DNA of 44,219 nt, from assembly GCA_937976305.1 (NCBI GenBank), contig CALJSB010000079.1, positions 1 to 44,219 of the forward strand. The letters are read 5' to 3'. The DNA comes from an uncultured Acidimicrobiales bacterium. Lineage in GTDB: Bacteria; Actinomycetota; Acidimicrobiia; Acidimicrobiales; SZUA-35. The notes beneath the pieces are model-generated. The model was not told the origin of the DNA. It did not search any database and worked only from the letters and a program-made list of their open reading frames with translations. Of this stretch, positions 33,876 through 42,098 are shown one piece after another; position 1 is the stretch's first letter; each line of letters begins with the position of its first letter. The translations under genes and the position numbers were made by a program.

Positions 33876-34889
33876 TCAGCGCAGATTGTCTCGCTCGGCA
33901 AGCTGCTCAGCGACCCAGCGGTCGAGCCGCTTCCATTGATCCTGGAGCCAGGCCGCTCGACCTTCGTCATCGGGTGGCAGATCGGAAACGGCGTGTTGCC
34001 ACCAGCGAACGACGATCGGCTCTCGGCTGGGCAGATGTGAGCGCAAGCCGCTGAACTCAGAGACGCCTTCGAGGCCGACATGGCCGACGATCAGCACAGT
34101 CGCGTCCGGCTGGTGACGTAACAACGCCAGCGTGCCGGCCGGCTTTGGCGGCAGCAGGTTGGTCAGCTCTTCGGCCAACGCAAGCGCGACGGTCTCGCCC
34201 TTTCGCTTGAGTGATGCGGCGATCCGATCGCGGTTCTTCTTCGAGGCATACGTGCCCTCAGGAAAGATCACGACGGCAGAGTCGGGCCGTGCCTCGGCAG
34301 CCAGCTGCTCAATGGCCGTGACGTCTTCAGTGGTCTTGTCACTGCTCCGAGCCACGAAGTGGTTCTCGAGGGCCAGCCCGTAGATATCGAAGATCGGCGA
34401 GTTCAGCAGTTCGTTCTTGATGACGTAGTGAACAGAGCGATTGAGCTGCTCGATGAAGATGTGGCCGGGCAACACGGCGTCCACCATGCTGGCGTGTCGA
34501 CTCAGCACGATCGTGTTCCCTTTGGGGGCGGTTGACGGGTCGGGCAGGTCGAGATCAACAGCAAGCAGTCGCTGGCCCCACCGCAGCAGCGAGGTCAGCA
34601 GCCATCCCTGGCGTTTGCGGAGCCGCAGGTGATCTCGGGGTTCGCGAAAACTACCGCGGAGCAGCAGCCCAAGAGCGCCGACGATTCCAACGACCTCGTG
34701 GATGAGGTAGACGAGGCCGAACAGGGCGAGGCGAACCGTCGGCAAGGCGAAGCGCCCGGTGATGACGTCGAACAGGACGCCGGCCACGACGATGACCGGA
34801 AGTAACAGGATCAGCAGCGCCAAGCTGACGAACGTACGGGGGATCGTGATGAGGCGCCGCTTGATGCGGCCGTCTCGTTGGGCGGACAT
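33876..34889 (-). CDS. PlsC-like lysophospholipid acyltransferase
   Basis: Transfers fatty acyl groups to a lysophospholipid or a related acceptor at the membrane. The acyltransferase motif HX4D is RHASMVDA with His132 and Asp137, and the acceptor motif FPEGT is at 209-213. Two hydrophobic stretches in the first 80 residues should anchor it to the membrane. At 337 residues it is longer than a minimal PlsC. No partner gene nearby points to the substrate. It is convergent to the sigma gene side and transcribed away from the divergent ribosomal protein genes' downstream end. Confidence 0.86.
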   Translation of the reverse strand: MSAQRDGRIKRRLITIPRTFVSLALLILLLPVIVVAGVLFDVITGRFALPTVRLALFGLVYLIHEVVGIVGALGLLLRGSFREPRDHLRLRKRQGWLLTSLLRWGQRLLAVDLDLPDPSTAPKGNTIVLSRHASMVDAVLPGHIFIEQLNRSVHYVIKNELLNSPIFDIYGLALENHFVARSSDKTTEDVTAIEQLAAEARPDSAVVIFPEGTYASKKNRDRIAASLKRKGETVALALAEELTNLLPPKPAGTLALLRHQPDATVLIVGHVGLEGVSEFSGLRSHLPSREPIVVRWWQHAVSDLPPDDEGRAAWLQDQWKRLDRWVAEQLAERDNLR

Positions 34890-34996
34890 CGTCTCGTACC
34901 GTAGTGCGACCGAGCGCGCTGAAGACGACTCGATGGTTTGCGACTGAATGGTGTGCAGAGCCGCCGACCAACCGGCGACTGCAGAGCGAGGGGGAG

Positions 34997-35164
34997 CTAG
35001 CGCTCTTCTTTGAAGATGACGTGCTTGCGCACGACGGGGTCGTACTTCTTGAGCTCGACCCGCTCACGCGTGTTGGTCTTGTTCTTGCGGGTGACGTAGG
35101 TGTACCCGGTGCCGGCCGTTGACCGGAGCTTGATGATTGGGCGCTTCTCGCCTGCCTTAGCCAT
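34997..35164 (-). CDS. rpmG: 50S ribosomal protein L33
   Basis: A 55-residue basic protein: [20 protein letters not shown] at the start, then [22 protein letters not shown], ending KHVIFKEER. This is the L33 type without the CxxC zinc pairs. The start codon overlaps the last base of the rpmB stop (TGATG), so the two are translationally coupled. The 34,890-34,996 gap to its left holds no gene. Confidence 0.97.
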   Translation of the reverse strand: MAKAGEKRPIIKLRSTAGTGYTYVTRKNKTNTRERVELKKYDPVVRKHVIFKEER

Positions 35165-35400
35165 CAGACCTTTACTCCTCGGCGACGCATGTCGGCAACG
35201 ACGGACTCGATGCCCTTCTTGTTGATTGTCTTGATGCCCTTGGCACTGACGTTCAACTTGATCCAGCGCTTCTCTGATGGAAGCCAGAACCGCTGGTTCT
35301 GGATATTGGGATTCCAACGACGCTTGGTGACTCGGTGCGAGTGGGAGATGCTGTTGCCGAAACTCGGCTTGCGGCCGGTGACTTGGCAGACCATCGACAT
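35164..35400 (-). CDS. rpmB: 50S ribosomal protein L28
   Basis: A 78-residue protein starting [20 protein letters not shown], with [19 protein letters not shown] and a C-terminal RRRGVKV: a clear L28 of the single-cysteine type. ATG 35400 has GAGG eight bases upstream; ATG 35394 is the alternative. It is the first gene of the rpmB-rpmG pair. The 230-bp gap to the divergent peptidase gene carries both promoters. Confidence 0.96.
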   Translation of the reverse strand: MSMVCQVTGRKPSFGNSISHSHRVTKRRWNPNIQNQRFWLPSEKRWIKLNVSAKGIKTINKKGIESVVADMRRRGVKV

Positions 35401-35632
35401 GAGTGGGACCTCACTGAGAAACGTTTCGCCCATGACAGGGCTCGGAGCCGTTAGATGCTAGCGCTCCCGCACCCGCATCCCACAGGACCATCTGAAGGGC
35501 CACTCACCGCAGAACCCACAGGACGATCGTGGCAGGACCGAGCACGAGTTGAATATGACGAAAGAGTAACGATACGGTGACGAGACCCGTCATGGCCCTT
35601 CGGTCTCCCTCACCAAAGGACGAGTAGTTCAC

Positions 35633-36922
35633 GTGCACGGTTTTGCTCTTTCAGTTCCCCCCGGTGGTCTCAACCTTCGGTCGACGGCTCGACGTGTTGG
35701 TCGAGCGTTGTCGATCGTCTACGCCGCGCTGCTCGGTGCGCTAGCCGTCGTCGTTGGTCTGACGGCGATGACCACTGGCGCCGAGGCGGCCGAGGTCCGA
35801 GCGATCACGTTCCCGATCGCCGCCGACCACCTCGACAATGTCGACCCGTGGTCCGATACCTATGGAGCCCCGCGTTCGGGCGGACGTTCCCATCTCGGTG
35901 TCGACATCTGCGGCCCAAAGATGACACCGCTCGTTGCTGCAGCTGACGCAGAGGTCACCTGGATGCGGCACGGTTCGCGGGGCAACAACCTGACGCTCAC
36001 TGATGCCGACGGCTGGAAGTACCACTACATCCACATCAACAACGACACGCCAGGAACCGACGACGGAGCAAACGCCTTCGAACATGCCTTCGCCCCCGGC
36101 ATCGAGCGTGGTGCCACTGTCGAAGCTGGCGAGATCGTGGCCTTCCTCGGTGATTCGGGCAACGCAGAAGGAACCTGCCCGCACCTTCACTTCGAGATCG
36201 AAAAGCCGAACGGCGCCAACATCAACCCAACGCCGAGTGTCGATGTTGCCGCAGACGCCATCCGCAACGGCGACACCGAGCTCGACCCCGGGCTCGATGA
36301 CGCCTACCCGAGCTTCAGCGCCTTCGCCGCTGACGTCTTGACAACACTTGGCGGCACGGAGCCAACAGCTGACGACCTTGCCGCCTTCAGAGCAGAGGTC
36401 AATGCCAATGGCGTGGCTGGGGCGCTTGAACCTCTGGTTGGTCCCGACTCGGTCGCTGCTGGCATCGATCGGCTGTACTACGCAACGTTCCTTCGCCTTC
36501 CCGATGCAGACGGCTACCAGTTCTGGATCGAGAAAGAGGCGAACGAGTGGAACATCGCAGACATCTCACAGTTCTTTGCCACGAGCGAAGAGTTCGAGGC
36601 TCGGTTCGGCGACAAAGACTTCGAGGCGCTGCTCGATCAGATCTACCGCGACATGTTTGGTCGCGATCCCGACCCCGCTGGAAAACAGTACTGGCTCGAC
36701 CGGCTCGCCGACCCGAACGACCCGGTGACCCCCGGGACCGTGCTCAGCTTCTTCAGCGATGGCGTCGAAGCCAAGCTCGTTGCCGGTGCCCGGTCAGAGT
36801 TCGTGGCGTTGACCCTGTTGTTCGAAGATCGAATGCCGTCCGATGCCGAGATCGCTGAGTGGCAGCAGCTTCGTGATTCCACCTCGTTCGAAGACGCCGT
36901 CGAGCAACGATTCCTGTCGTAG
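35633..36922 (+). CDS. Secreted M23 peptidase with DUF4214 repeats
   Basis: A 429-residue exported protein. A signal peptide ends near residue 52 (hydrophobic 26-50, then GAEAAEV). The LytM/M23 metallopeptidase domain has SHLGVD with His87 and Asp91, an HYIH stretch, and HLHFE with His184 and His186. M23 peptidases cut peptidoglycan cross-bridges. The C-terminal 180 residues contain two DUF4214-type repeats (YYATFLRLPDADGYQFW and IYRDMFGRDPDPAGKQYW), often found in surface or extracellular proteins. The GTG at 35633 follows AAAGGACGAG. The leader from 35401 to 35632 has no other gene. Confidence 0.92.
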   Translation: MHGFALSVPPGGLNLRSTARRVGRALSIVYAALLGALAVVVGLTAMTTGAEAAEVRAITFPIAADHLDNVDPWSDTYGAPRSGGRSHLGVDICGPKMTPLVAAADAEVTWMRHGSRGNNLTLTDADGWKYHYIHINNDTPGTDDGANAFEHAFAPGIERGATVEAGEIVAFLGDSGNAEGTCPHLHFEIEKPNGANINPTPSVDVAADAIRNGDTELDPGLDDAYPSFSAFAADVLTTLGGTEPTADDLAAFRAEVNANGVAGALEPLVGPDSVAAGIDRLYYATFLRLPDADGYQFWIEKEANEWNIADISQFFATSEEFEARFGDKDFEALLDQIYRDMFGRDPDPAGKQYWLDRLADPNDPVTPGTVLSFFSDGVEAKLVAGARSEFVALTLLFEDRMPSDAEIAEWQQLRDSTSFEDAVEQRFLS

Positions 36923-36956
36923 TTGAACGACCGGGGACTGTCGACAGGTCGCTGGG

Positions 36957-37550
36957 TCAGACGAGTTCGACGCCAGCGGCAACGAGTTCGGCCGCAGCGC
37001 GCTCGTCGTCACCCTCGTCGAGGTTGACCGAGGCGCTTGCCTCTTGGACCACCCGCACCTGATAGCCGTTGGCGACCGCGTCGAGCGCAGTTGCCTTGAC
37101 GCACACGTCGAAGGCCAGGCCCACGATCGTGACGGGGCCAACGCCCTCCGCTCGGAGGAGATCGTCGAGTTCGGTTGGCTTCTTCTCGCTGGTCACCGGG
37201 TCTTGCATCGTGAACCCTGAATAGCCGTCTTCACCGCCCGTTCCCTTGCGAACAATGGGACCGACGATCGCGAGGTCGGGATGCAGGTCCGCACCCCAGG
37301 TGTCGCGCACGCAGTGCACCGGCCACACCCCACCGTCGTCGACGAAGTGCGGTGTCGACGGTGGGTGCCAGTCCTGGGTATAGGCAACGAAGCCGCCGGA
37401 CGCCTGCGTGGTTGCGATCAGGTCGTTGACGTTGGTGACGATGGTGTCCCCGCCTTCAACGAAGAGCGAACCGTCTGGGTCGGCAAAGTCGTTCTGCATG
37501 TCGACAACGATCAAACCCTGGCGGGTCAATTCGGCGGTCTCGGCATTCAT
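36957..37550 (-). CDS. pncA: Nicotinamidase (isochorismatase fold)
   Basis: Hydrolyses nicotinamide to nicotinic acid. The catalytic triad is Asp17 (VVDMQNDF), Lys102 (VRKG) and Cys150 (GLAFDVCVKATA). Metal ligands fit Asp60, His62 and His68 in the QDWHPPSTPHF segment. ATG 37550 gives 197 residues and has a TAGTGT hexamer seven bases upstream; an earlier ATG at 37577 would run into the divergent pncB gene. It is 20 bp from pncB, whose enzyme uses its product. Confidence 0.95.
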   Translation of the reverse strand: MNAETAELTRQGLIVVDMQNDFADPDGSLFVEGGDTIVTNVNDLIATTQASGGFVAYTQDWHPPSTPHFVDDGGVWPVHCVRDTWGADLHPDLAIVGPIVRKGTGGEDGYSGFTMQDPVTSEKKPTELDDLLRAEGVGPVTIVGLAFDVCVKATALDAVANGYQVRVVQEASASVNLDEGDDERAAAELVAAGVELV

Positions 37551-37557
37551 CGGTGCA

Positions 37558-37563
37558 ACACTA
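37558..37563 (-). promoter_or_regulatory. Putative -10 hexamer of pncA in a 20-bp divergent gap
   Basis: TAGTGT on the minus strand, seven bases before the pncA ATG (37550). It occupies most of the 20-bp space between the two divergent start codons, so the promoters of pncA and pncB must overlap the opposing gene. Confidence 0.4.
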
Positions 37564-37570
37564 GGCCTCG

Positions 37571-39142
37571 ATGGCACACGATGACTCTGGCTCTCGACCC
37601 GTCCCAGCCCGTTCGCTGGCCGACGGCATTCTGTTCACCGACCAGTACCAGCTCACCATGGCGCAGCTGTACTTCGATCGAGATCTTCACGAGCGTCCCG
37701 CCCAGTTCGAGCACTTCTTTCGCAGCTACCCGGACTACGGGAGCCATCAGGCTGGATACTGCGTGGCGGCCGGCCTCGATTGGTTTCTCGACTGGATGGA
37801 AGCCGCAACGTTTGATGCACAAACGCTTGCCCCATTGCGATCCCAGCTTGATGCAAACGGCAACCGGGTTTTCTCCGATCCCTTCTGCGATTGGCTTGGC
37901 GAGAACGGCTCGTTTGAGTCGCTGACCGTTCGCGCTGTGCCGGAAGGCCGGGTGGTGCATCCCAACGCACCCCTCACGATTGTTGAGGGCCCGCTGGCCA
38001 TCGCTCAGCTGATCGAAACAGCGCTGCTCAACCAACTCAACTTTCAAACCCTGATTGCGACCAAGGCGTCACGGGTTGTCGAAGCCTCGCGAGGCCGCCC
38101 GGTGCTCGAGTTCGGTTTGCGGCGATCTGCGGAATTCGGCGCCAATGCCGCGACCCGCGCCTCCCTCATTGGGGGTGCGGTCGGCTCGTCGAACGTCGGG
38201 GTGTCTGCAGTGATGGGTCTGAACCCTGTGGGCACCCACGCTCACTCGATGGTGCAGGCGTTCATGGCTCTCGGCGAGGGTGAACTGGCGGCGTTCCGGG
38301 CCTACGCCGAGCTCTATCCCGACTCGTGTCTGTTGTTGGTCGACACCATCGACACGCTCGGCAGCGGTGTTCCCAATGCCATTCGAGTGTTCGAGGAGCT
38401 TCGGACGAAGGGACACGAACCGGTGGGCATCCGGCTTGATTCTGGCGACCTTGCCTACTTGTCGATTCAGGCTGCTCTGTTGCTCAACGAAGCGGGCTTC
38501 AACGATGCCTCGATCGTTCTCTCCAGCTCGCTCGATGAGCTTCTGATCTTTCAGATCCTCTCCCAAATTGATCAAGAGGCGCCGCGCTATGGCCTCGATC
38601 CGACGGCGCTCATTCGTCGTCTCGCTATGGGGGTTGGATCGAAGCTCACGTCGTCGGAAGGGCATCCCTATCTCGACGGCGTCTACAAGCTCGTCGCCCT
38701 CGACCAAGCGGGGGAGTGGCAACCGGCGATCAAGATCTCTGAGACGCCAGCGAAGACACCGAACCCAGGTAATAAGGACGTCTACCGGATCTATGACCGG
38801 CGTGGTCGGTCCACTGCAGATCTCCTTACACCGCATGGCGCTCCGCTGTCTGATGAGCTCGACCTTCGTCATCCGATTGAGCCAAACACCCGTCGATATC
38901 TCCCGGCAGAAGGCGTCTCTGAGGTCGAGTCGTTGTTGGTGGATGTGCGACGAGACGGTGCTCGCGTGATCGATCCGTTCGATCTCGAACAGGCTCGGGA
39001 CCGGCGAGCTGAGGATGTTGAACGTCTCGACCCTGGCGTTCGCCGACTCGTCAACCCGCACCGCTACCACGTCTCTCTCACGCCCGAGTTGTGGGACTTG
39101 AAGCAAGATCTGGTTCGCCAAGCCCGTACGGAACGCCGCTGA
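37571..39142 (+). CDS. pncB: Nicotinate phosphoribosyltransferase
   Basis: Makes nicotinate mononucleotide from nicotinate and PRPP, using ATP. Seen: the [14 protein letters not shown]-terminus, the [23 protein letters not shown]-type region, the [11 protein letters not shown] loop with the catalytic His, and the [11 protein letters not shown] strand. The 523-residue length suits the longer bacterial class. Together with pncA it recycles nicotinamide into NAD. ATG 37571 is only 20 bp from the pncA ATG, and no ribosome binding site is visible. Confidence 0.95.
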   Translation: MAHDDSGSRPVPARSLADGILFTDQYQLTMAQLYFDRDLHERPAQFEHFFRSYPDYGSHQAGYCVAAGLDWFLDWMEAATFDAQTLAPLRSQLDANGNRVFSDPFCDWLGENGSFESLTVRAVPEGRVVHPNAPLTIVEGPLAIAQLIETALLNQLNFQTLIATKASRVVEASRGRPVLEFGLRRSAEFGANAATRASLIGGAVGSSNVGVSAVMGLNPVGTHAHSMVQAFMALGEGELAAFRAYAELYPDSCLLLVDTIDTLGSGVPNAIRVFEELRTKGHEPVGIRLDSGDLAYLSIQAALLLNEAGFNDASIVLSSSLDELLIFQILSQIDQEAPRYGLDPTALIRRLAMGVGSKLTSSEGHPYLDGVYKLVALDQAGEWQPAIKISETPAKTPNPGNKDVYRIYDRRGRSTADLLTPHGAPLSDELDLRHPIEPNTRRYLPAEGVSEVESLLVDVRRDGARVIDPFDLEQARDRRAEDVERLDPGVRRLVNPHRYHVSLTPELWDLKQDLVRQARTERR

Positions 39143-39449
39143 AGGCCAGTGGCGCAGGCCTACACATCGCCCGTTCGCCATTTGCGTCATTTGCGTGATG
39201 GAACCGCATCATGGCATCGTCAGAACAAGAACACTCTGTTGCAGTTTCTGAAACAACCGCGTCGCGTTCAACCCGCAGTCGCCGCTTTTTGAGCTGTTTT
39301 CTGGCCGCACCCTTCATTTCGTCGTGTGACGATCGTCGCAATGGAAGGGGTTCCGCCCGTCAGACCTCATCGATGACGCGCTAGTGTCCCGGCGATCATT
39401 CGAAACAGGCTTTTGCCGCATTGCGGCGGAGTCCGAAGGGGAGAGATAC
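39143..39449. promoter_or_regulatory. Intergenic region upstream of the liv operon
   Basis: 307 bp with a TTTGCGTCA/TTTGCGTGA direct repeat near 39180-39197, possibly a repressor or activator site for the liv operon. GGGGAGAG lies just before the livK ATG. I find no convincing promoter pair, apart from a TAGTGT at 39382-39387 that could be a -10. Confidence 0.3.
39211..39384 (+). CDS. Doubtful 57-codon open frame
   Basis: Runs from ATG 39211 to a TAG at 39382-39384. The product starts MASSEQEHSVAVSE and has a short Cys-containing hydrophobic patch (FLSCFLAAPFISSC). No recognisable family, a weak ribosome binding site and average composition. It may be chance; listed because nothing else fills this gap. 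Confidence 0.15.
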   Translation: MASSEQEHSVAVSETTASRSTRSRRFLSCFLAAPFISSCDDRRNGRGSARQTSSMTR

Positions 39450-40811
39450 ATGAGACGCAACAACAAGTTGTTTGCACTGTTGAGCATTTTGTTTGCCTTC
39501 TCACTCGTCGCCGCTGCATGCGGAAGCGACGATGGAGGCGACGATGCCGGTAGTGATAGCGGCAGCGAAAGCAGCGGCGATGGCGGCGACGACGACGCCA
39601 TGGAAGACGACGCCATGGAAGACGGTGAGCACCTGGGCGACGGTTCGCTCGGCACTGTCACCGTTGAAGCTGGCGCCGCAATCCAGATCCGTTCGCTCGA
39701 AGCGATTACCGGCGATGTGGCCTTCCTCGGTCTGCCGAACGCCATTGCGACCGAGCTTGCCGTGGCCGACTATGGCCAGATCCATGGCTTCGACGTTGAA
39801 GTAGGTGCTCGTCTCGACGACACCTGTTCGGCTGACGGTGGTCAGGCTGCGGCTCAAACCATCGTTGCTGATGAGCAGGTTGTCGGCGTGATCGGCACCT
39901 CATGCTCGGGTGCAGCCACCGCTGCTGCCCCGCTCATCTCTGAGGCTGGCATGGTCATGATCTCGGCGTCGAACACCTCGCCGGCACTGACCTCCGACCT
40001 CGCCGGTACCGCTGGTGAGAACTACAACGAGGGCTACTACCGCACGGCTCACAACGACCTCTTCCAGGGTCGGGCCATGGCGCAGTTCGTGTTCAACGAC
40101 CTCGGACTCACCACCGCCGCAGCGATTCACGACGGTGACCCATACACCGAGGGTCTTGCTGGCGCCTTCCGAGACGCCTTCGAAGAACTCGGTGGCGAGA
40201 TCGTCGGATTCACCGGCGTCGCTAAGGAAGACACCGACATGGTGCCGGTCCTCACCGAGGTCGCCGCAGGCGCCCCCGAGGCCCTGTTCTTCCCGATCTT
40301 CCAGCCAGCCGGTGACTTCATCGCTGATCAGGCTCCTGGTGTTTCTGGTCTCGAAGACACGGTGCTGCTCGCTGCTGACGGTCTGCTGACCGACTCATAC
40401 CTCGAGCTCGCTCAGTCAGAGGGCATGCACTTCTCTGGCCCTGACGTTCGCTTCGGCTCAAACGTCAACCAAGCCACGGGTGTCTCGGCTGACGAGTTCC
40501 TCGCGGCCTACGAAGCCCAAGAAGGCCAGCCGCCAAGCGCTGCGTTCTGGGGTCACTCCTACGACGCCACCACGCTGCTGCTCGACGCCATCGACGCTGC
40601 GTCAGTCGTAGATGGTGACAACCTCATCATCGACCGGGCCGGCGTTCGCGAGTTCCTCGACAGTGTTTCCGGCTTCGAAGGCATCATCGGCACCATCAGC
40701 TGTGACGACTTTGGCGACTGCGGCTCGGGCAAGATCACGGTGATCCTGCACGAAAGCGCAGACGACATCGAAGCATCGAAGTCCAACGTGGTCTTCGAAT
40801 TCGCTCCGTAG
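39450..40811 (+). CDS. livK: Branched-chain amino-acid ABC transporter substrate-binding lipoprotein
   Basis: Extracellular binding protein of a Liv-type ABC importer. The signal peptide ends in a lipobox-like VAAAC with Cys24, so it is lipid-anchored. A Gly/Ser/Asp linker with DDAMEDDAMED follows, then a type I periplasmic-binding domain of the Peripla_BP_6 family (SCSGAATAAAPLISEAGMVM, and AFFHD-type hinge segments such as AAIHDGDPYTEGL). ATG 39450 follows GGGGAGAG. It is the first gene of livK-livH-livM-livG. Exact substrate (Leu/Ile/Val, urea, amide or aromatic compound) cannot be read from sequence. Confidence 0.92.
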   Translation: MRRNNKLFALLSILFAFSLVAAACGSDDGGDDAGSDSGSESSGDGGDDDAMEDDAMEDGEHLGDGSLGTVTVEAGAAIQIRSLEAITGDVAFLGLPNAIATELAVADYGQIHGFDVEVGARLDDTCSADGGQAAAQTIVADEQVVGVIGTSCSGAATAAAPLISEAGMVMISASNTSPALTSDLAGTAGENYNEGYYRTAHNDLFQGRAMAQFVFNDLGLTTAAAIHDGDPYTEGLAGAFRDAFEELGGEIVGFTGVAKEDTDMVPVLTEVAAGAPEALFFPIFQPAGDFIADQAPGVSGLEDTVLLAADGLLTDSYLELAQSEGMHFSGPDVRFGSNVNQATGVSADEFLAAYEAQEGQPPSAAFWGHSYDATTLLLDAIDAASVVDGDNLIIDRAGVREFLDSVSGFEGIIGTISCDDFGDCGSGKITVILHESADDIEASKSNVVFEFAP

Positions 40812-40846
40812 TCGAGCGAAGCAAGGCAACGCACTAGACGGCGACG

Positions 40847-40883
40847 GCCCCGTCCCGACTGAGTTCTTCAGTCGGGATGGGGC
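40847..40883 (+). terminator. Strong hairpin between livK and livH
   Basis: A 16-bp stem (40847-40862 with 40868-40883, one G-U pair) and a five-base loop, followed by a C-rich stretch rather than a T-run. Such a structure after a binding-protein gene usually reduces read-through into the permease genes or protects the upstream mRNA. Confidence 0.65.
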
Positions 40884-40952
40884 TTCCCGTTTGGTTCACA
40901 GAGGAAGCGTCATGCCCTCGTCGAGGGCTCGAATTGTGGGGAGTTCAAACGC

Positions 40953-42098
40953 GTGACCGCAGCGGTCAGAAAGTCGAAACAGGGCAGGACCAACGTCGAC
41001 CGGTTCCTGACCCTTCTGCGGATCCTGCTGATCGGGTTGTTCAGCGTCGGTTTCCTGGCATTCGTTGCCCAGCAGATCAGTCCGACCAATCCGTTTGCTG
41101 AGTGGGCCAACCCCGAGGCCCGCCGGTTGACCGGCGACCAGTTCAAGGGCCTGCTGGTCACTGGGCTCGCCCAGGGTGCCATGTACGGGCTCATCGCCCT
41201 CGGATACTCGATGGTCTACGGCGTGCTCGGGTTCATCAACTTCGCCCACGGCGAGGTGTTCATGGTCGGTGCATTCTCCGGATTCATCGCCACCAACAAG
41301 CTGGCCGAAGCCGGCTACATGGAAGGCAACGCCTTCATTCCGTCCATTCTCTTCGTCGTCGTGTTGGCCGTCTTCATCTCGACGATCACGGCGATCGTCG
41401 TTGAACGGGTGGCGTACCGTCCGCTGCGTGGTAGCCCACGACTCATTCCGCTCATCACCTCGATCGGCGTGTCGTTCTTCATCCAGAACGCCGTGATCGT
41501 GCTCTTCGGCCCCGGGGCCAAGGGCTACCCGACGTTCCCCGAATGGCTGCTGCAGAAGCGCTTCCCGTTCGGCCAGGGTCACGCACTCGAATTCGGTATC
41601 GAGGGCACCAAGATTGTGGTGATCGTCGTTGCCGCCCTGTCGATGGCTGGCCTGTGGTACTTCGTCGAACGGACGAAGACGGGCAAGGCAATGCGCGCCG
41701 TTGCCGAGGACAAAGAGATCGCTGCCCTCATGGGCATCAACGTCAATCGCACGATCGTCACGACCTTTGCCGTTGGCGGCGCCATGGCCGGCGTGGCCGG
41801 GATTCTGTGGGGGATCCTCTTCCGAAGCGTCATCGCGACGACCGGTTTTCTCCCGGGCATCAAGGCCTTCACCGCAGCTGTTGTCGGTGGCATCGGTAAC
41901 CTCGGTGGGGCAATGGCTGGCGGTGTTTCACTCGGTGGTGCTGAGGCTCTTGCTCCGATCATGATCCTTGAACCACTCGGGGTCGAAGGTGTGTCGCAGC
42001 TACGTGACGCCGTTGTGTTCGTCCTGCTCATCCTGGTGTTGCTCGTGAAACCCACCGGGCTCTTTGGTGAGCGGCTTTCGTCGGAGGATCGAGCATGA
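40953..42098 (+). CDS. livH: Branched-chain amino-acid ABC transporter permease LivH
   Basis: Inner-membrane permease subunit of the Liv importer. About eight membrane helices follow a basic N-terminus. The LVTGLAQGAMYGLIALGYSMVYG and GFINFAHGEVFMVGA segments and the AMRAVAEDKEIAALMGINV coupling loop (contact with the ATPase) are typical of LivH. GTG 40953 has GGGGAG upstream. The 381-residue length is slightly above average because of an N-terminal helix. The stop overlaps the livM start. Confidence 0.94.
   Translation: MTAAVRKSKQGRTNVDRFLTLLRILLIGLFSVGFLAFVAQQISPTNPFAEWANPEARRLTGDQFKGLLVTGLAQGAMYGLIALGYSMVYGVLGFINFAHGEVFMVGAFSGFIATNKLAEAGYMEGNAFIPSILFVVVLAVFISTITAIVVERVAYRPLRGSPRLIPLITSIGVSFFIQNAVIVLFGPGAKGYPTFPEWLLQKRFPFGQGHALEFGIEGTKIVVIVVAALSMAGLWYFVERTKTGKAMRAVAEDKEIAALMGINVNRTIVTTFAVGGAMAGVAGILWGILFRSVIATTGFLPGIKAFTAAVVGGIGNLGGAMAGGVSLGGAEALAPIMILEPLGVEGVSQLRDAVVFVLLILVLLVKPTGLFGERLSSEDRA

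Noticed and set aside
33764-34081. Long N-terminus on the mycothiol-type isomerase
   Set aside because: It overlaps the acyltransferase gene in another frame. The family domain starts at ATG 33763.
36937-36946. CTGTCGACAG palindrome between the M23 peptidase gene and pncA
   Set aside because: A 10-bp palindrome of this sort is expected by chance in GC-rich DNA. It has no loop, T-run or second copy to support a function.
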